NCBI RefSeq assembly: GCF_024199925.1
Contig: NZ_JANADR010000001.1
Location: forward strand, 9,365,501 to 9,429,500
DNA length: 64,000 nt
DNA from: Bradyrhizobium sp. CCGUVB1N3
GTDB lineage: Bacteria; Pseudomonadota; Alphaproteobacteria; Rhizobiales; Xanthobacteraceae
Direction: 5' to 3'
Each line of letters starts with the position of its first letter. Positions within the stretch are counted from its first letter, which is position 1. Under the pieces are notes generated by a model. The model was not told the DNA's origin. It did no database searches and saw nothing but the letters and a program-made list of their open reading frames with translations. Below are positions 1 to 8,921 of the stretch, one piece after another. Position numbers and translations under genes: made by a program.

Positions 1-2
1 CC

Positions 3-68
3 GCTGCCGACCGCTTCAGCGTCGGTCACGGCCACGGGCCGATCCATCATCTCCACAAGTTCTATTGA
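3..68 (+). CDS. Possible C-terminal end of an upstream gene (partial)
   Basis: An open frame enters from the left edge and stops at a TGA at 66-68. The visible tail is about 21 residues, rich in His and Gly, and ends in a His-His-Leu-His-Lys-Phe-Tyr stretch. It is too short to assign a family. It is followed by about 215 bases with no gene before the metallophosphoesterase. The frame could be fortuitous. Confidence 0.3.
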   Translation, partial: AADRFSVGHGHGPIHHLHKFY

Positions 69-298
69 CCTTGGCCGCGATGGCGGCGGCCTGCTGGCGT
101 TAACCAATAAACCTATGGGGTCCCGGAGTTTTGCGGAGGCCTCTGCGGCGCCGTGTCGCCTGATTGTCGCATGCGGCTGATATCCGCGGGAGAGGGCGAG
201 GCAAAATTTGATTCGTATCTGAGGGTGCCTCACAGGTTCAATCGGTCATCCCCCTGTCACGGGACATTGTTACAGGCTGATGCATGGGAAGTTACGAT

Positions 299-1096
299 AT
301 GAGTGACGAGAGTCCCGAACGGCGCTTCCGGACCTTGTTCATCTCCGACGTTCATCTCGGAGCCCGCGGTTCGCAAGCCGATCTCCTCCTGGACTTCCTG
401 CGCTACCACGATGCCGACACGATCTATCTCGTCGGCGACATCGTCGATGGCTGGGCGCTGAAATCGGGCTGGTACTGGCCGCAATCGCATAACGATCTTG
501 TCCAGAAGCTGCTGCGCAAGGCGCGCAAGGGCGCCAAGGTCATCTACATCCCCGGCAATCACGACGAGTTTCTGCGGAACTATTACGGCACGCATTTCGG
601 CGGCATCGACGTGGTCGAAAACACCGTCCACACCGGCGCGGACGGCAAGCGTTACCTCGTGATCCACGGCGACATCTTCGACCTCGTGGTGCAGAACGCG
701 CGCTGGCTCGCCCATCTCGGCGACAAGGCCTACGATTTCGCGATCCAGGTGAACCGGCTCGTCAACTTCTTCCGTCGCGCTTTCGGCGTACCCTATTGGT
801 CGCTGTCGCAATGGGCGAAGCTGAAGGTCAAGAACGCCGTCAACTATATCGGCGCGTTCGAGCAGGCGCTTGCCGCCGAAGCACGGCGTCACGATGCCGA
901 CGGGGTGATCTGCGGCCACATCCACTATGCCGTGATCCGTGACGAGAACGGCATCCGCTACATGAATTGCGGCGACTGGGTGGAGAGCTGCACGGCGCTT
1001 GTCGAACATGACGACGGTCATTTCGAGATCATCACCTGGGCCGATCAACAGCAAAAGGCCGCGCCGGTCGTGCCGGTGGCCGCAAGAGCCGCGTGA
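299..1096 (+). CDS. LpxH-like UDP-2,3-diacylglucosamine diphosphatase family metallophosphoesterase
   Basis: This is a calcineurin-like metallophosphoesterase of about 265 residues. The five metal-binding blocks appear in order: SDVHLG near the N terminus, GDIVDGW, GNHDE, HGD and GHIH. In the LpxH family such enzymes cleave the pyrophosphate of UDP-2,3-diacylglucosamine in lipid A synthesis. Alphaproteobacteria often use the unrelated LpxI for that step, so another nucleotide-lipid or diphosphate substrate is possible. ATG 299 is chosen so that the protein begins five residues ahead of the Arg-Arg-Phe-Arg strand; an in-frame ATG at 284 is an alternative. The stop codon overlaps the next gene's ATG as TGATG, so the glycosyltransferase is probably translationally coupled, which points to a shared role in envelope glycolipid metabolism. 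Confidence 0.82.
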   Translation: MSDESPERRFRTLFISDVHLGARGSQADLLLDFLRYHDADTIYLVGDIVDGWALKSGWYWPQSHNDLVQKLLRKARKGAKVIYIPGNHDEFLRNYYGTHFGGIDVVENTVHTGADGKRYLVIHGDIFDLVVQNARWLAHLGDKAYDFAIQVNRLVNFFRRAFGVPYWSLSQWAKLKVKNAVNYIGAFEQALAAEARRHDADGVICGHIHYAVIRDENGIRYMNCGDWVESCTALVEHDDGHFEIITWADQQQKAAPVVPVAARAA

Positions 1097-2139
1097 TGCG
1101 CATCCTGGTCGCGACCGACGCCTGGCACCCGCAAGTCAACGGTGTGGTTCGGACGCTGACCAAGCTCGCTGACGCCGCGAAGGCGCTGGACGTCGAGTTC
1201 AGCTTCCTCACCCCGCAATCGTTCCGCACCTTCGCGATGCCGAGCTATCGCGACGTGCGGCTCGCGATGCCGCGGCCGGCGAGGATCGCAAAGCTGATCG
1301 AGGAGGCGCGCCCCGACAGCATCCACATCGCGACCGAAGGGCCGATCGGCCTCATGGTTCGCCGCTATTGCCGGCAGCGCAAGCTGCCGTTCACGACGAG
1401 CTTCCACACCCGCTTCCCCGAATACGTTCGCGCCAGGGTGCCGGTTCCGGGCTCGCTGATCTGGCGGGCGCTGCGCCGCTTCCACGCGCCCAGCCGCGCC
1501 GTGATGGCCGCGACCCCGGCGCTGGCACGTGAGCTCAGCGAGCGCGGCTTCGACAATGTCGTGCTGTGGCCGCGCGGCGTCGACAACAAGCTGTTCTATC
1601 CCCGCGCCATCGATCTCTGCTTCCCCGCGCCGGTGTTCCTCTGCGTCGGCCGCGTCGCGGTGGAGAAGAATCTCGAAGCGTTCCTCGACCTCGATCTGCC
1701 CGGCACCAAGGTGATCGTCGGCGACGGCCCGGCGCGCGCCGGCCTGGAGCAGGCCTATCCGCAGGCGATCTTCTTAGGGGAAAGGCACGGCGAGGCGCTG
1801 GCCGAAATCTATGCGGCCGCCGATGTGTTCGTGTTTCCGAGCCGGACCGACACGTTTGGCCTCGTGCTCCTCGAGGCGCTGGCGAGCGGCCTGCCGGTGG
1901 CAGCGTTCCCGGTGAAGGGGCCGCGGGACGTGATCGGCGATGCGCCGGTCGGGGAGCTGGATGAGGATCTGCGCAGCGCCTGCCTCGCCGCACTCGACAT
2001 TTCCAGGCAGGCCTGCGTCGAATTTGCCGCCAATCATACCTGGGAGGCGTCAGCCCGCGCCTTTATCGACAGCATCCGGGCCGTCGGCGCCGTGCTGCCG
2101 CACGCAGGTGGACGGGAACAGCCGCGCTTCGTCGCCTGA
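1096..2139 (+). CDS. GT4-type glycosyltransferase
   Basis: This 347-residue protein is a GT-B fold glycosyltransferase. The N-terminal half begins with RILVATDAWHPQVNGVVRT, the nucleotide-sugar transferase entry loop with its Pro-Gln-Val-Asn-Gly motif. The C-terminal half holds LCVGRVAVEKN, a GDGP turn and the EX7E-type donor-binding segment SRTDTFGLVLLEAL. This arrangement matches GT4 enzymes that put mannose or another hexose on lipid acceptors. Start ATG 1096 overlaps the preceding stop by one base; a GTG at 1093 is in frame. It probably forms a two-gene operon with the LpxH-like phosphatase and acts at the inner membrane on a glycolipid. Donor and acceptor cannot be read from the sequence. 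Confidence 0.82.
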   Translation: MRILVATDAWHPQVNGVVRTLTKLADAAKALDVEFSFLTPQSFRTFAMPSYRDVRLAMPRPARIAKLIEEARPDSIHIATEGPIGLMVRRYCRQRKLPFTTSFHTRFPEYVRARVPVPGSLIWRALRRFHAPSRAVMAATPALARELSERGFDNVVLWPRGVDNKLFYPRAIDLCFPAPVFLCVGRVAVEKNLEAFLDLDLPGTKVIVGDGPARAGLEQAYPQAIFLGERHGEALAEIYAAADVFVFPSRTDTFGLVLLEALASGLPVAAFPVKGPRDVIGDAPVGELDEDLRSACLAALDISRQACVEFAANHTWEASARAFIDSIRAVGAVLPHAGGREQPRFVA

Positions 2140-2194
2140 TACTCTCACGCGGCGGTGTCTTCCCAGCCGTGGGCGGCCGGGATACAAATTACCC

Positions 2195-3178
2195 ATGACG
2201 GAACAGCCCCTCCCGGTCGGACCAGCCGACATCGATGCCGCAGCGCGCGTGATCGCGCCCTTCGCCATCCGCACCCCGCTTTTGTCCTTCCCCGTGCTCA
2301 ACGAGCGCGTCGGCGCAAAAGTGTTCCTGAAGCCGGAGATGTTGCAGCGGACCGGCTCCTTCAAGTTCCGTGGCGCCTTCAACAAAGTGTCCTCTATACC
2401 GCAGGACAAGCGCAGCGGCGGGGTGGTGGCGTTCTCCTCGGGCAATCACGCCCAGGGCGTGGCGGCCGCGGCAAAGATCCTCGACATGCAGGCGACCATC
2501 GTGATGCCGTCGGATGCGCCGCTGTCCAAGCGCGAGCGCACCAAATCCTACGGCGCCGAGGTCGTGCTGTATGATCGCGACCGCGACGATCGCGAGGTGA
2601 TCGCGCGCGGCATTGCCGAGAAGCGCGGCGCGACGCTGGTCAGGCCCTATGACGATCCCTTTGTCATCGCTGGGCAGGGCACCGCAGGCCGCGAGATCGC
2701 CGAGGACATGGCGGCGCTCGGCATCGCGCCCGACATCGTGGTGGCGCCGGCCTCCGGCGGTGGCTTGATCGCGGGGGTCGCGACCGCGGTGAAAGCGCGA
2801 TATCCGCAGGCCCAGCTCGTCGTGGCCGAGCCCGAGGCGTTCGACGATCACAAGCTCTCGCTCGCGAGCGGCCACCGCGAGGCGCATGCGCCCGCCGGAC
2901 GGACGATCTGCGACGCGCTGATGGCGCTGATCCCGGGCGAGATGACCTTTGCCATCAACGGCAAGCTGCTGTCGCGCGGTGTCACCGCATCGGACGCGGA
3001 GGTCGGCGCGGCCGTCGCGTTTGCCTATCGCGAGCTGAAGCTGGTGGTCGAGCCCGGCGGCGCCGTCGGCCTCGCCGCGCTGCTCGCCGGCCGCCTCGAT
3101 GTTGCCGGCAGGAACGTCGTCATCGTGCTCTCCGGCGGCAATGTCGATGCCGATCTGTTCGCCGAGCTCGTGGCCTGA
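2195..3178 (+). CDS. Threonine/serine dehydratase, PLP-dependent (fold type II)
   Basis: This is a 327-residue catalytic-domain-only member of the threonine dehydratase/serine racemase family. The PLP-binding lysine sits in TGSFKFRGA, the substrate loop is SSGNHAQGVA, and the phosphate-binding glycine loop is SGGGLIAG. There is no C-terminal ACT regulatory domain, so it is not the long biosynthetic IlvA and is more like catabolic TdcB or serine racemase. The expected reaction is deamination of L-threonine or L-serine to the 2-oxo acid and ammonia. ATG 2195 is chosen because the family N terminus (PADIDAAARVIAPFAIRTPL) starts just after it; the open frame runs further upstream but overlaps the glycosyltransferase. 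A strong stem-loop follows the stop. Confidence 0.88.
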   Translation: MTEQPLPVGPADIDAAARVIAPFAIRTPLLSFPVLNERVGAKVFLKPEMLQRTGSFKFRGAFNKVSSIPQDKRSGGVVAFSSGNHAQGVAAAAKILDMQATIVMPSDAPLSKRERTKSYGAEVVLYDRDRDDREVIARGIAEKRGATLVRPYDDPFVIAGQGTAGREIAEDMAALGIAPDIVVAPASGGGLIAGVATAVKARYPQAQLVVAEPEAFDDHKLSLASGHREAHAPAGRTICDALMALIPGEMTFAINGKLLSRGVTASDAEVGAAVAFAYRELKLVVEPGGAVGLAALLAGRLDVAGRNVVIVLSGGNVDADLFAELVA

Positions 3179-3211
3179 CGCCGCACGCGCTGACCTCGAT
3201 CTGAAAATTAA

Positions 3212-3243
3212 CGAAGGGCGGAGCATCGCTGCTCCGCCCTTCG
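3212..3243. terminator. Bidirectional intrinsic terminator
   Basis: A perfect 14-bp stem (3212-3225 pairs with 3230-3243) closes a 4-base loop TCGC between two convergent genes. On the minus strand the stem is followed by a T-rich run (TTAATTTT), which favours termination of the caspase-like gene. It probably also stops the dehydratase transcript. Confidence 0.8.
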
Positions 3244-3265
3244 CCGTTGTTGTAGGTGATGTTGA

Positions 3266-5074
3266 TCAGTGCGTAAAGGCGACGCGGCGCTTCATGCCGG
3301 CGTTCGCGGGCGCCTGATTCATCGTCTGGGCATATTGCGGCTTGAAGTTGTTGTTCATCGCGCCGCCGCCCGTCCGGTTCGGCACCGTGTTGAGCTGCGG
3401 ACGGTTGGTCTGCACCTGGATGTTGTTCGGCGGATTGTTGCTCTGCTTGACGATACCGGTATTGCCGTTGCTGGTGCGGATCGGCGGGTTCTGCGTTTGC
3501 ACGTTGTTGGTCTTCACGTCGATGTTCTTGATGTCGACGTTCGAACCGCCCTTGCCCACGCTCGTCACCGGCAGGGCCACGATCTTGCCGGTGTTGCCGG
3601 TATTCGTGGTGTTGCCGGTCACCGGCAGGGTCACGATCTTGCCGACGATGCCGTTGTTGGTCGTGCCGTTGGTCGGCGCGGGCAGCGTGACGATCTTGCC
3701 CGGGAGCTGTGACGGCGTGGTGTTCGGCTGGTTGTTGGAAGGCGGCGTTCCGATCTGGCCGCCATTGCCGAGCTTGCCGATAACGTTGCTGTCGATCGGG
3801 ATCGGCTTGTTCTGCGCGCCGCCGTTGCCCTGCTGGATGAGCGGGATGTACTTGGTCGGGCCGAGATTGCCGAGCTTCAGCGTCGGCGCGATGGTCTGCG
3901 GCGCCAGGAAATGCGTTGCCTGCATTAGCGGGATCTGCTTCGGCTCAATCTGGAGCTTCAATGCCGGCGTTGCATAGGCGCTGTTGGCGTAGCTGTCGTA
4001 GAAGTTCTTGTAGGCGAGCGGCGAGTTGGCGAGAACGGCCTTGTGCCAGGCTTCCGCCATCAAAAGGTTGGCGAGCAACCAGCGGATGTGGTCGCACAAG
4101 GGGTCGTGCGGGTACATCTGAATGAACTCCTGATAGTACAGCGGCTGGCCCTCGGAGAGCACGTAGTCATAGGCTTGGCGTGCGGAGCGGCTCGGCAGGT
4201 TGGACGCCATCTGCACGACCGGCGCCTTCACCGGCGGGCGGTTGGCGGCAACGGCAGTGTCGCCGAAGAAATAGAAGTCGCTCGTCAGCGACGAGCTTTC
4301 CCACGGCGTCTGCTGGCCGTCGGTGGTGTGGTTCACCTCCAGCCGCACCCGCTTGAACAGCTGCTCGATCGGCACATTCGGCTCGCGCGCGACGTTCAGG
4401 AAGGCCTGGGTGTAGGGGCTGTGGCCGCCTCGGCCGTCGAGTGCTTCCGCACCCGGCGCGGTCGAGTAGCCGACGATCGAGCCGTTCGGCGCGTCGACGA
4501 TGGCGAGGCCGCGATTGGCATCGATCAGGGATGGGAACGGATTGTTGCGGCAGGCATCGAGAATGACGATGCGCATCCGGCTCGGGATCGTCTCCAGCGT
4601 CGACATCACGTCGACGAGGCGAACCGAGTTGTTGACGAGCTCGGTCGGGTTCGAGACTTTTGCGTCGACCGGCACGAGATAGTTCTCGCCGGCGAGCTGC
4701 ACGCCGTGACCGGCGTAGTAGACCATCGCAACCGTGTTGGGCCCGCGCGAGGCGACCTTCGCGGAGAAGTCCTGCACGACCCTCAGCATGTCGTTCTGGG
4801 TCAGGTCGGTCGCGGAAATCACCTCGAACCCGGCCGAGTTGAGGAATTGCGCCATCGACTGCGCGTCATTGTCGGGATTTTGGAGCTGCGGGGCGTTCTG
4901 GTAGTTGGAATTGCCGATCACCAGCGCGACGCGCTGCTCCGGGCCTTGCAGCGCGGTCGGCGCGGCATTGCCCTGTTCGACGATTGCGGTTTGCGCGGAA
5001 ACGGGACTGCACGCGAAGCCGAACAGGCTTCCGAGCAGGCCCGCATACATCAGGAACGACTTCAAACGGAACAT
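3266..5074 (-). CDS. Secreted caspase family (peptidase C14) protein with Asn/Thr-rich tail
   Basis: This 602-residue protein starts with a signal peptide of about 27 residues. A caspase p20-like domain follows at about residues 47-265: RVALVIGNSNYQ is the first strand, the catalytic His is H123 in YYAGHG, and the catalytic Cys is C175 in LDACRNNPF. Both residues are present, so activity is plausible. A helical segment follows at about 290-400. The last 190 residues are Asn/Thr/Gly/Pro-rich with at least three copies of GKIVxLP, which suggests an extracytoplasmic low-complexity linker. Family members are bacterial metacaspase or orthocaspase-like peptidases, and substrates cannot be inferred. 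The gene stands alone and ends at a bidirectional terminator. Confidence 0.85.
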   Translation of the reverse strand: MFRLKSFLMYAGLLGSLFGFACSPVSAQTAIVEQGNAAPTALQGPEQRVALVIGNSNYQNAPQLQNPDNDAQSMAQFLNSAGFEVISATDLTQNDMLRVVQDFSAKVASRGPNTVAMVYYAGHGVQLAGENYLVPVDAKVSNPTELVNNSVRLVDVMSTLETIPSRMRIVILDACRNNPFPSLIDANRGLAIVDAPNGSIVGYSTAPGAEALDGRGGHSPYTQAFLNVAREPNVPIEQLFKRVRLEVNHTTDGQQTPWESSSLTSDFYFFGDTAVAANRPPVKAPVVQMASNLPSRSARQAYDYVLSEGQPLYYQEFIQMYPHDPLCDHIRWLLANLLMAEAWHKAVLANSPLAYKNFYDSYANSAYATPALKLQIEPKQIPLMQATHFLAPQTIAPTLKLGNLGPTKYIPLIQQGNGGAQNKPIPIDSNVIGKLGNGGQIGTPPSNNQPNTTPSQLPGKIVTLPAPTNGTTNNGIVGKIVTLPVTGNTTNTGNTGKIVALPVTSVGKGGSNVDIKNIDVKTNNVQTQNPPIRTSNGNTGIVKQSNNPPNNIQVQTNRPQLNTVPNRTGGGAMNNNFKPQYAQTMNQAPANAGMKRRVAFTH

Positions 5075-5226
5075 GAGCGTGCTCCCTAGGGACTAACCTC
5101 GATGCGAGATTGGTTGCGGGGAGGCTAGATCGCGTTCAGGAGAGGGGTATGTGATGCCGGTCACGATGGCGCCCTGCGTGAGCTAAGTCACGCTGGAACC
5201 AGTTGTTGTCCTAATAGGCCGTCAGC

Positions 5227-6546
5227 TTACGAAAAGAACGCGATCTTCTCGGCCTGGGTCATGCGGCGGATCGGCGCCAGCGGGTCGTTGGCGGCTGCGC
5301 GCGGCTTTTGCAGCATGCCGCTCGCAAGGATCGTCGCGCCGAGCGATGGCTCCAGCGGCGAGGGCATGGGAAGGGGCGACGCCTGCGAAGCCGCTTGCAG
5401 CGTGGCATGCAGAGCTGCCAGGGCCCCCGTTGGCGCCGGGCGCTCCATGATCGCGACGGCGGGCTCGAACGGCGCGACTGGTGCGATCGGTTCAGCTGCG
5501 ACTGGCTCAGGCAAAGCCGGCTCTTGCAAGACTGACTCCGGCAAGACTGGCTCGGACAAGTCTGGTTCGGCGGCGACGGGCGCCTCGACAGGGGCTGCGA
5601 CTTCCGCAGCCTCGGCGATCGCCTCGTCGAACTCCGGATCGGGCGCGGCCATCTCCAGCGCGATCCGCGCGAGAACGGCTTCGTCTTCCGCCTCGGCTGC
5701 GGCGTCGAACGGAAGCTCGTCGGCGGCTTCCGCAATGGCCGTAGGCTCGGCAGCGCTCTCTTCGATCGCGATGAGGCCTTCCGCGACCTCGGCCAGCTCG
5801 GGCTCGCTGGCGACGTCCATCGCCTCATTGATGGCCATCTCATCGGCGACCTCGGCCGCAGCAACGGTGGCCTCAGGCTCGGAAACCGCCGCGACCGCCT
5901 GCGGCATCTCCGCTGCAGGTGGCACGCTTGCCGACATCGCCGTCTCGGCATCCGCCATCGCGAGCATCTCGGGCGCCGGAGCAGGTGGGGGGTGAGTCGC
6001 CGCGCTGTCTCCCGTTTCGACCCGCTCGACGTGGTCCCTGATCAGATCGAAGGCGACCTTGAGGTCGGTGCGGGGGTCGATGGTCGAAGTCTGACCGCAG
6101 GCGGCCTCGATGGCCGCGAGCTGCGAATCAATCAGGTCGCAGATTCGCCCGTCGGCGCCGATCTCGCGCCAGCGCCAGGAGATCTCCTTGATGATGCGCA
6201 CACCGCGATGGATCGGCCCGAGGCTGGTCTCGAGCAGGGCGGGATCGACGGCCGCGATCGCGATCGTCTCGGCCTCGCGGATGGCGCGGCGGATCGCCAC
6301 GAGCGCATCGGGCAGCCGGTCCTCGACGACGGGGTGGCGCTGTGCTGCAAGGGTTTCCTCGATCTTTGCGACCGCATCGAGCACCATGCGCGTGTCGGCG
6401 TTGCGGTTGCGCTTGGCGTATTCGCCGAGGAACCAGCGGCCGCGCGCGGTCTCCATGAAGGCTTCGCGGATCGCATCGTAGTCCTGCTCGTTCGGCTCGG
6501 CCGCGCGGGCAGACATAGGCGAGAGGGCGAATGCTTCGTTGGCCAT
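5227..6546 (-). CDS. Conserved hypothetical protein, Ala/Glu/Pro-rich
   Basis: This 439-residue protein is not assigned to a named family. The N-terminal ~165 residues look folded and helical, beginning after a segment with ARGRWFLGEYAKRNRNADT followed by an amphipathic helix. Residues ~190-390 are low-complexity, dominated by Ala, Glu, Pro and Val, with irregular repeats such as EPALPEPVAAEP. A short conserved-looking C terminus ends in RRMTQAEKIAFFS. There is no signal peptide or membrane segment, so it is probably cytoplasmic. ATG 6546 is preferred over an upstream ATG at 6594 because the latter would extend into the divergent promoter. It is divergent from the MFS transporter, with about 75 bases between the starts. 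Confidence 0.6.
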   Translation of the reverse strand: MANEAFALSPMSARAAEPNEQDYDAIREAFMETARGRWFLGEYAKRNRNADTRMVLDAVAKIEETLAAQRHPVVEDRLPDALVAIRRAIREAETIAIAAVDPALLETSLGPIHRGVRIIKEISWRWREIGADGRICDLIDSQLAAIEAACGQTSTIDPRTDLKVAFDLIRDHVERVETGDSAATHPPPAPAPEMLAMADAETAMSASVPPAAEMPQAVAAVSEPEATVAAAEVADEMAINEAMDVASEPELAEVAEGLIAIEESAAEPTAIAEAADELPFDAAAEAEDEAVLARIALEMAAPDPEFDEAIAEAAEVAAPVEAPVAAEPDLSEPVLPESVLQEPALPEPVAAEPIAPVAPFEPAVAIMERPAPTGALAALHATLQAASQASPLPMPSPLEPSLGATILASGMLQKPRAAANDPLAPIRRMTQAEKIAFFS

Positions 6547-6621
6547 GTCAATCTCGTCGCGCAAATCAGTGCGCGTTACAGTAACGATCACCACGATATC
6601 GACCGAATCGCAATTGGTTTG

Positions 6622-7818
6622 ATGACGCCCGAATCACAAATCCCCATCGAAGCAACGCAAGGCCGGCGATTCGCCGTGTACCTGGCGCTGTTCTATAGCG
6701 TGTCGTTCGCCGTCCTCGGCACGCATCTGCCGTTCTTCACGGTGTGGCTGAAGGCGGTCGGCATCGAGCCGGCCTGGATCGGAATCATCAGCGCGGTCCC
6801 TGCGGTTACGCGCTTCACCACGCTGCCCTTCGTGGCCGGCCTCGCCGAGCGGCGCCAGGCTTTACGCGCGGCGTTGATCCTGACCGCATTCGCGTCGGCG
6901 ATCGGCTTCGCGCTGGTCGGTACGCAGCATCAACCCCTGCCGGTGCTGCTGCTCTATATCGTCACGTGCTGCTTCTGGACGCCGCTGCTGCCGCTGACGG
7001 ACGCCTATGCGCTGCGCGGCGTCGCCCGCTACAAGCTCGACTACGGGCCGCTGCGGCTGTGGGGATCGGTGGCCTTCATCGCCGGCGCGCTCGCCTGCGG
7101 ACTCCTGGTCGACGTGATCGCCGCGCGCGAATTGATCTGGATCATCGTCGCGCTTGCGGCGCTCACCGCCTTCACCGGCCTTTCGCTTCAGCCGCTGGAT
7201 GAGACGCGACGAAAGAGCGCAGCCGCCCATGGCGGCAAGCGCCTGCTGCGCGATGCGAGCTTCCTCGCGATCATCGCCTCGGCGGCGCTGATCCAGAGCA
7301 GCCATACCGCCTACTACACCTTTGCCTCGATCAACTGGCAAGCTCACGGGCTTGGCGGGTTGACCATCGCTGGCCTATGGGCGCTCGGTGTGTTCGCGGA
7401 GATCATCGTCTTTGCGGTGTCGCCACGACTTTCCCTGCATCCCTCGCTGCTGGTGGTGATCGGCGGCCTGAGTGCGGTGGCGCGCTGGTCGATCACCGCG
7501 CAGGACCCGCCGCTCGCACTGCTCGCGATCGTCCAGCTTGGGCATGGGCTTAGTTTTGGCCTCACCCAGGTCGGGGTCATGAACCTCCTGGTGCGTCACG
7601 TGCCCGCGCATCAGATGGCGCGCGGGCAGGGGTATTACGCGGCGACCAGCGGGCTGTTGAGCTCGACGACGTCGATCATCTCGGGCGCGATCTACGCGCG
7701 TTATGGCGAGGCGCTGTATTACCTGATGGCCGCGATGGCCGGCACGGGCGCGATGCTGATGTGGACTGCGCGGTACCGCCTCTTCGCTCACCCCCAGAGC
7801 GATGCCTCCGGCGGATAG
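6622..7818 (+). CDS. MFS transporter, HcaT/3-phenylpropionate-nucleoside symporter type
   Basis: This 398-residue protein has about 12 hydrophobic segments. Its first helix contains FYSVSFAVLGTHLPFF, typical of the MFS_1-like group that includes phenylpropionate permease HcaT and nucleoside:proton symporters. The family moves small organic solutes with protons, and the substrate here is unknown. ATG 6622 places the start directly before a short polar N terminus and the first helix. Longer open frames upstream overlap the divergent gene and look artefactual. The 3' end overlaps the convergent epimerase gene by 31 bases. A functional link to that enzyme is possible but not shown by the sequence. 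Confidence 0.78.
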   Translation: MTPESQIPIEATQGRRFAVYLALFYSVSFAVLGTHLPFFTVWLKAVGIEPAWIGIISAVPAVTRFTTLPFVAGLAERRQALRAALILTAFASAIGFALVGTQHQPLPVLLLYIVTCCFWTPLLPLTDAYALRGVARYKLDYGPLRLWGSVAFIAGALACGLLVDVIAARELIWIIVALAALTAFTGLSLQPLDETRRKSAAAHGGKRLLRDASFLAIIASAALIQSSHTAYYTFASINWQAHGLGGLTIAGLWALGVFAEIIVFAVSPRLSLHPSLLVVIGGLSAVARWSITAQDPPLALLAIVQLGHGLSFGLTQVGVMNLLVRHVPAHQMARGQGYYAATSGLLSSTTSIISGAIYARYGEALYYLMAAMAGTGAMLMWTARYRLFAHPQSDASGG

Positions 7819-8783
7819 ACCAGGCTCTCGTCATAGCGCAGGCCGTGATCGCGATCCCTTGCCAGCAGCAGCGGCCCGTCGAGATCGACGAACCGGGCCT
7901 GCGGCGTCACCAGCATTGCGGGGGCCATCGACAGCGAGGTTGCGACCATGCAGCCGACCATGATCTCGAATTCCAGCGCCTGCGCCGCATCGGCCATCGC
8001 GAGCGCTTCGGTCAGGCCGCCGGTCTTGTCGAGCTTGATGTTGACGGCGTCATAGCGCTCGCGAAGCGGCGCGAGCGAAGAGCGGTCATGCACGCTCTCG
8101 TCGGCGCAGACGGCGAGCGGCCGCTTGATGCGCGCCAGCGCCTCGTCCTTGCCCGCCGGCAGCGGCTGCTCCACCAGGGTGACCCCGACCTCGGCGCAGG
8201 CGGAAAGGTTCCGCTCCAGATTAGCCACCGTCCAGGCCTCGTTGGCATCGACGATCAGTTCCGATTCGGGAGCGGCCTTCCGCACTGCGGCGATCCTTTC
8301 AGGGTCGCCCTCGCCGCCGAGCTTGATCTTCAGGAGCGCGCGGTGCGCAGCCTTGGCCGTCGCCTCCGCCATCGCCTCAGGGGTACCCAGCGAGATCGTG
8401 TAGGCGGTGGTACGCTCGACCGGTATCGGGCGGTCGAGCAGGTTCCAGGCCCGCAGGCCCGCCTCCTTGGCCTCCAAATCGATCAGGGCGCAGTCCAGGG
8501 CGTTGCGGGCCGCTCCCGGGGCCATCGTGGCCTGCAGGGCCTGCCGATCCAGTCCGCCCCCGATTGCCTCCTGCATGGCCTGGAGCGCCCTCAGCGTCGC
8601 CTCCGGGGTCTCCCCATAGCGGGCGTAGGGCACGCATTCGCCGCGCCCGGTCAGGCCGCCCCGGCTCACCTCGGCCACGACCGTCACGGCCTCGGTCTTG
8701 GCGCCCCGGCTGATTGTGAAGAGGCCTGCGATCGGGAAGCGCTCGATTCGCACAGCCAACATTGGAAGTTTGCTGGAAGTCAT
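7788..8783 (-). CDS. dgcA: Dipeptide epimerase / N-acetyl-D-Glu racemase DgcA-type enolase-superfamily enzyme
   Basis: This 331-residue enzyme of the muconate-lactonizing subgroup has an N-terminal capping domain (about residues 1-115) and a TIM barrel. The catalytic KxK motif is LKIKLGG. The metal ligands fall in DANEAW, EQPL and ADES, and the second catalytic lysine is in IKLDKTGG. This set is diagnostic for L-Ala-D/L-Glu epimerases and the related DgcA racemase. Likely roles are recycling of murein-derived dipeptides or catabolism of acylated D-glutamate. The choice between them rests on family naming rather than on residues I can verify. The gene overlaps the MFS gene tail to tail and is divergent from the mla operon. 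Confidence 0.8.
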   Translation of the reverse strand: MTSSKLPMLAVRIERFPIAGLFTISRGAKTEAVTVVAEVSRGGLTGRGECVPYARYGETPEATLRALQAMQEAIGGGLDRQALQATMAPGAARNALDCALIDLEAKEAGLRAWNLLDRPIPVERTTAYTISLGTPEAMAEATAKAAHRALLKIKLGGEGDPERIAAVRKAAPESELIVDANEAWTVANLERNLSACAEVGVTLVEQPLPAGKDEALARIKRPLAVCADESVHDRSSLAPLRERYDAVNIKLDKTGGLTEALAMADAAQALEFEIMVGCMVATSLSMAPAMLVTPQARFVDLDGPLLLARDRDHGLRYDESLVYPPEASLWG

Positions 8784-8921
8784 TTAGAACTCTGGCAATT
8801 TCTGAACCGGCTGGTTACCTGATGCAACTAACTATGGCTGGTTGGGGATACCTTCTTCAAGGTCAGGGCGCGTGCGCAACCATCTCTTCTCATCCGAACC
8901 CTTCGGCAGGGAGCGGACATC

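Noticed and set aside
93..108. GTTAACCAATAAACC upstream of the first gene as a possible CtrA site
   Set aside because: Only one half-site matches; the second TTAA at the required spacing is missing.
1940..2194. Upstream extension of the threonine/serine dehydratase frame
   Set aside because: It overlaps the glycosyltransferase gene and has no family similarity; the family N terminus begins at ATG 2195.
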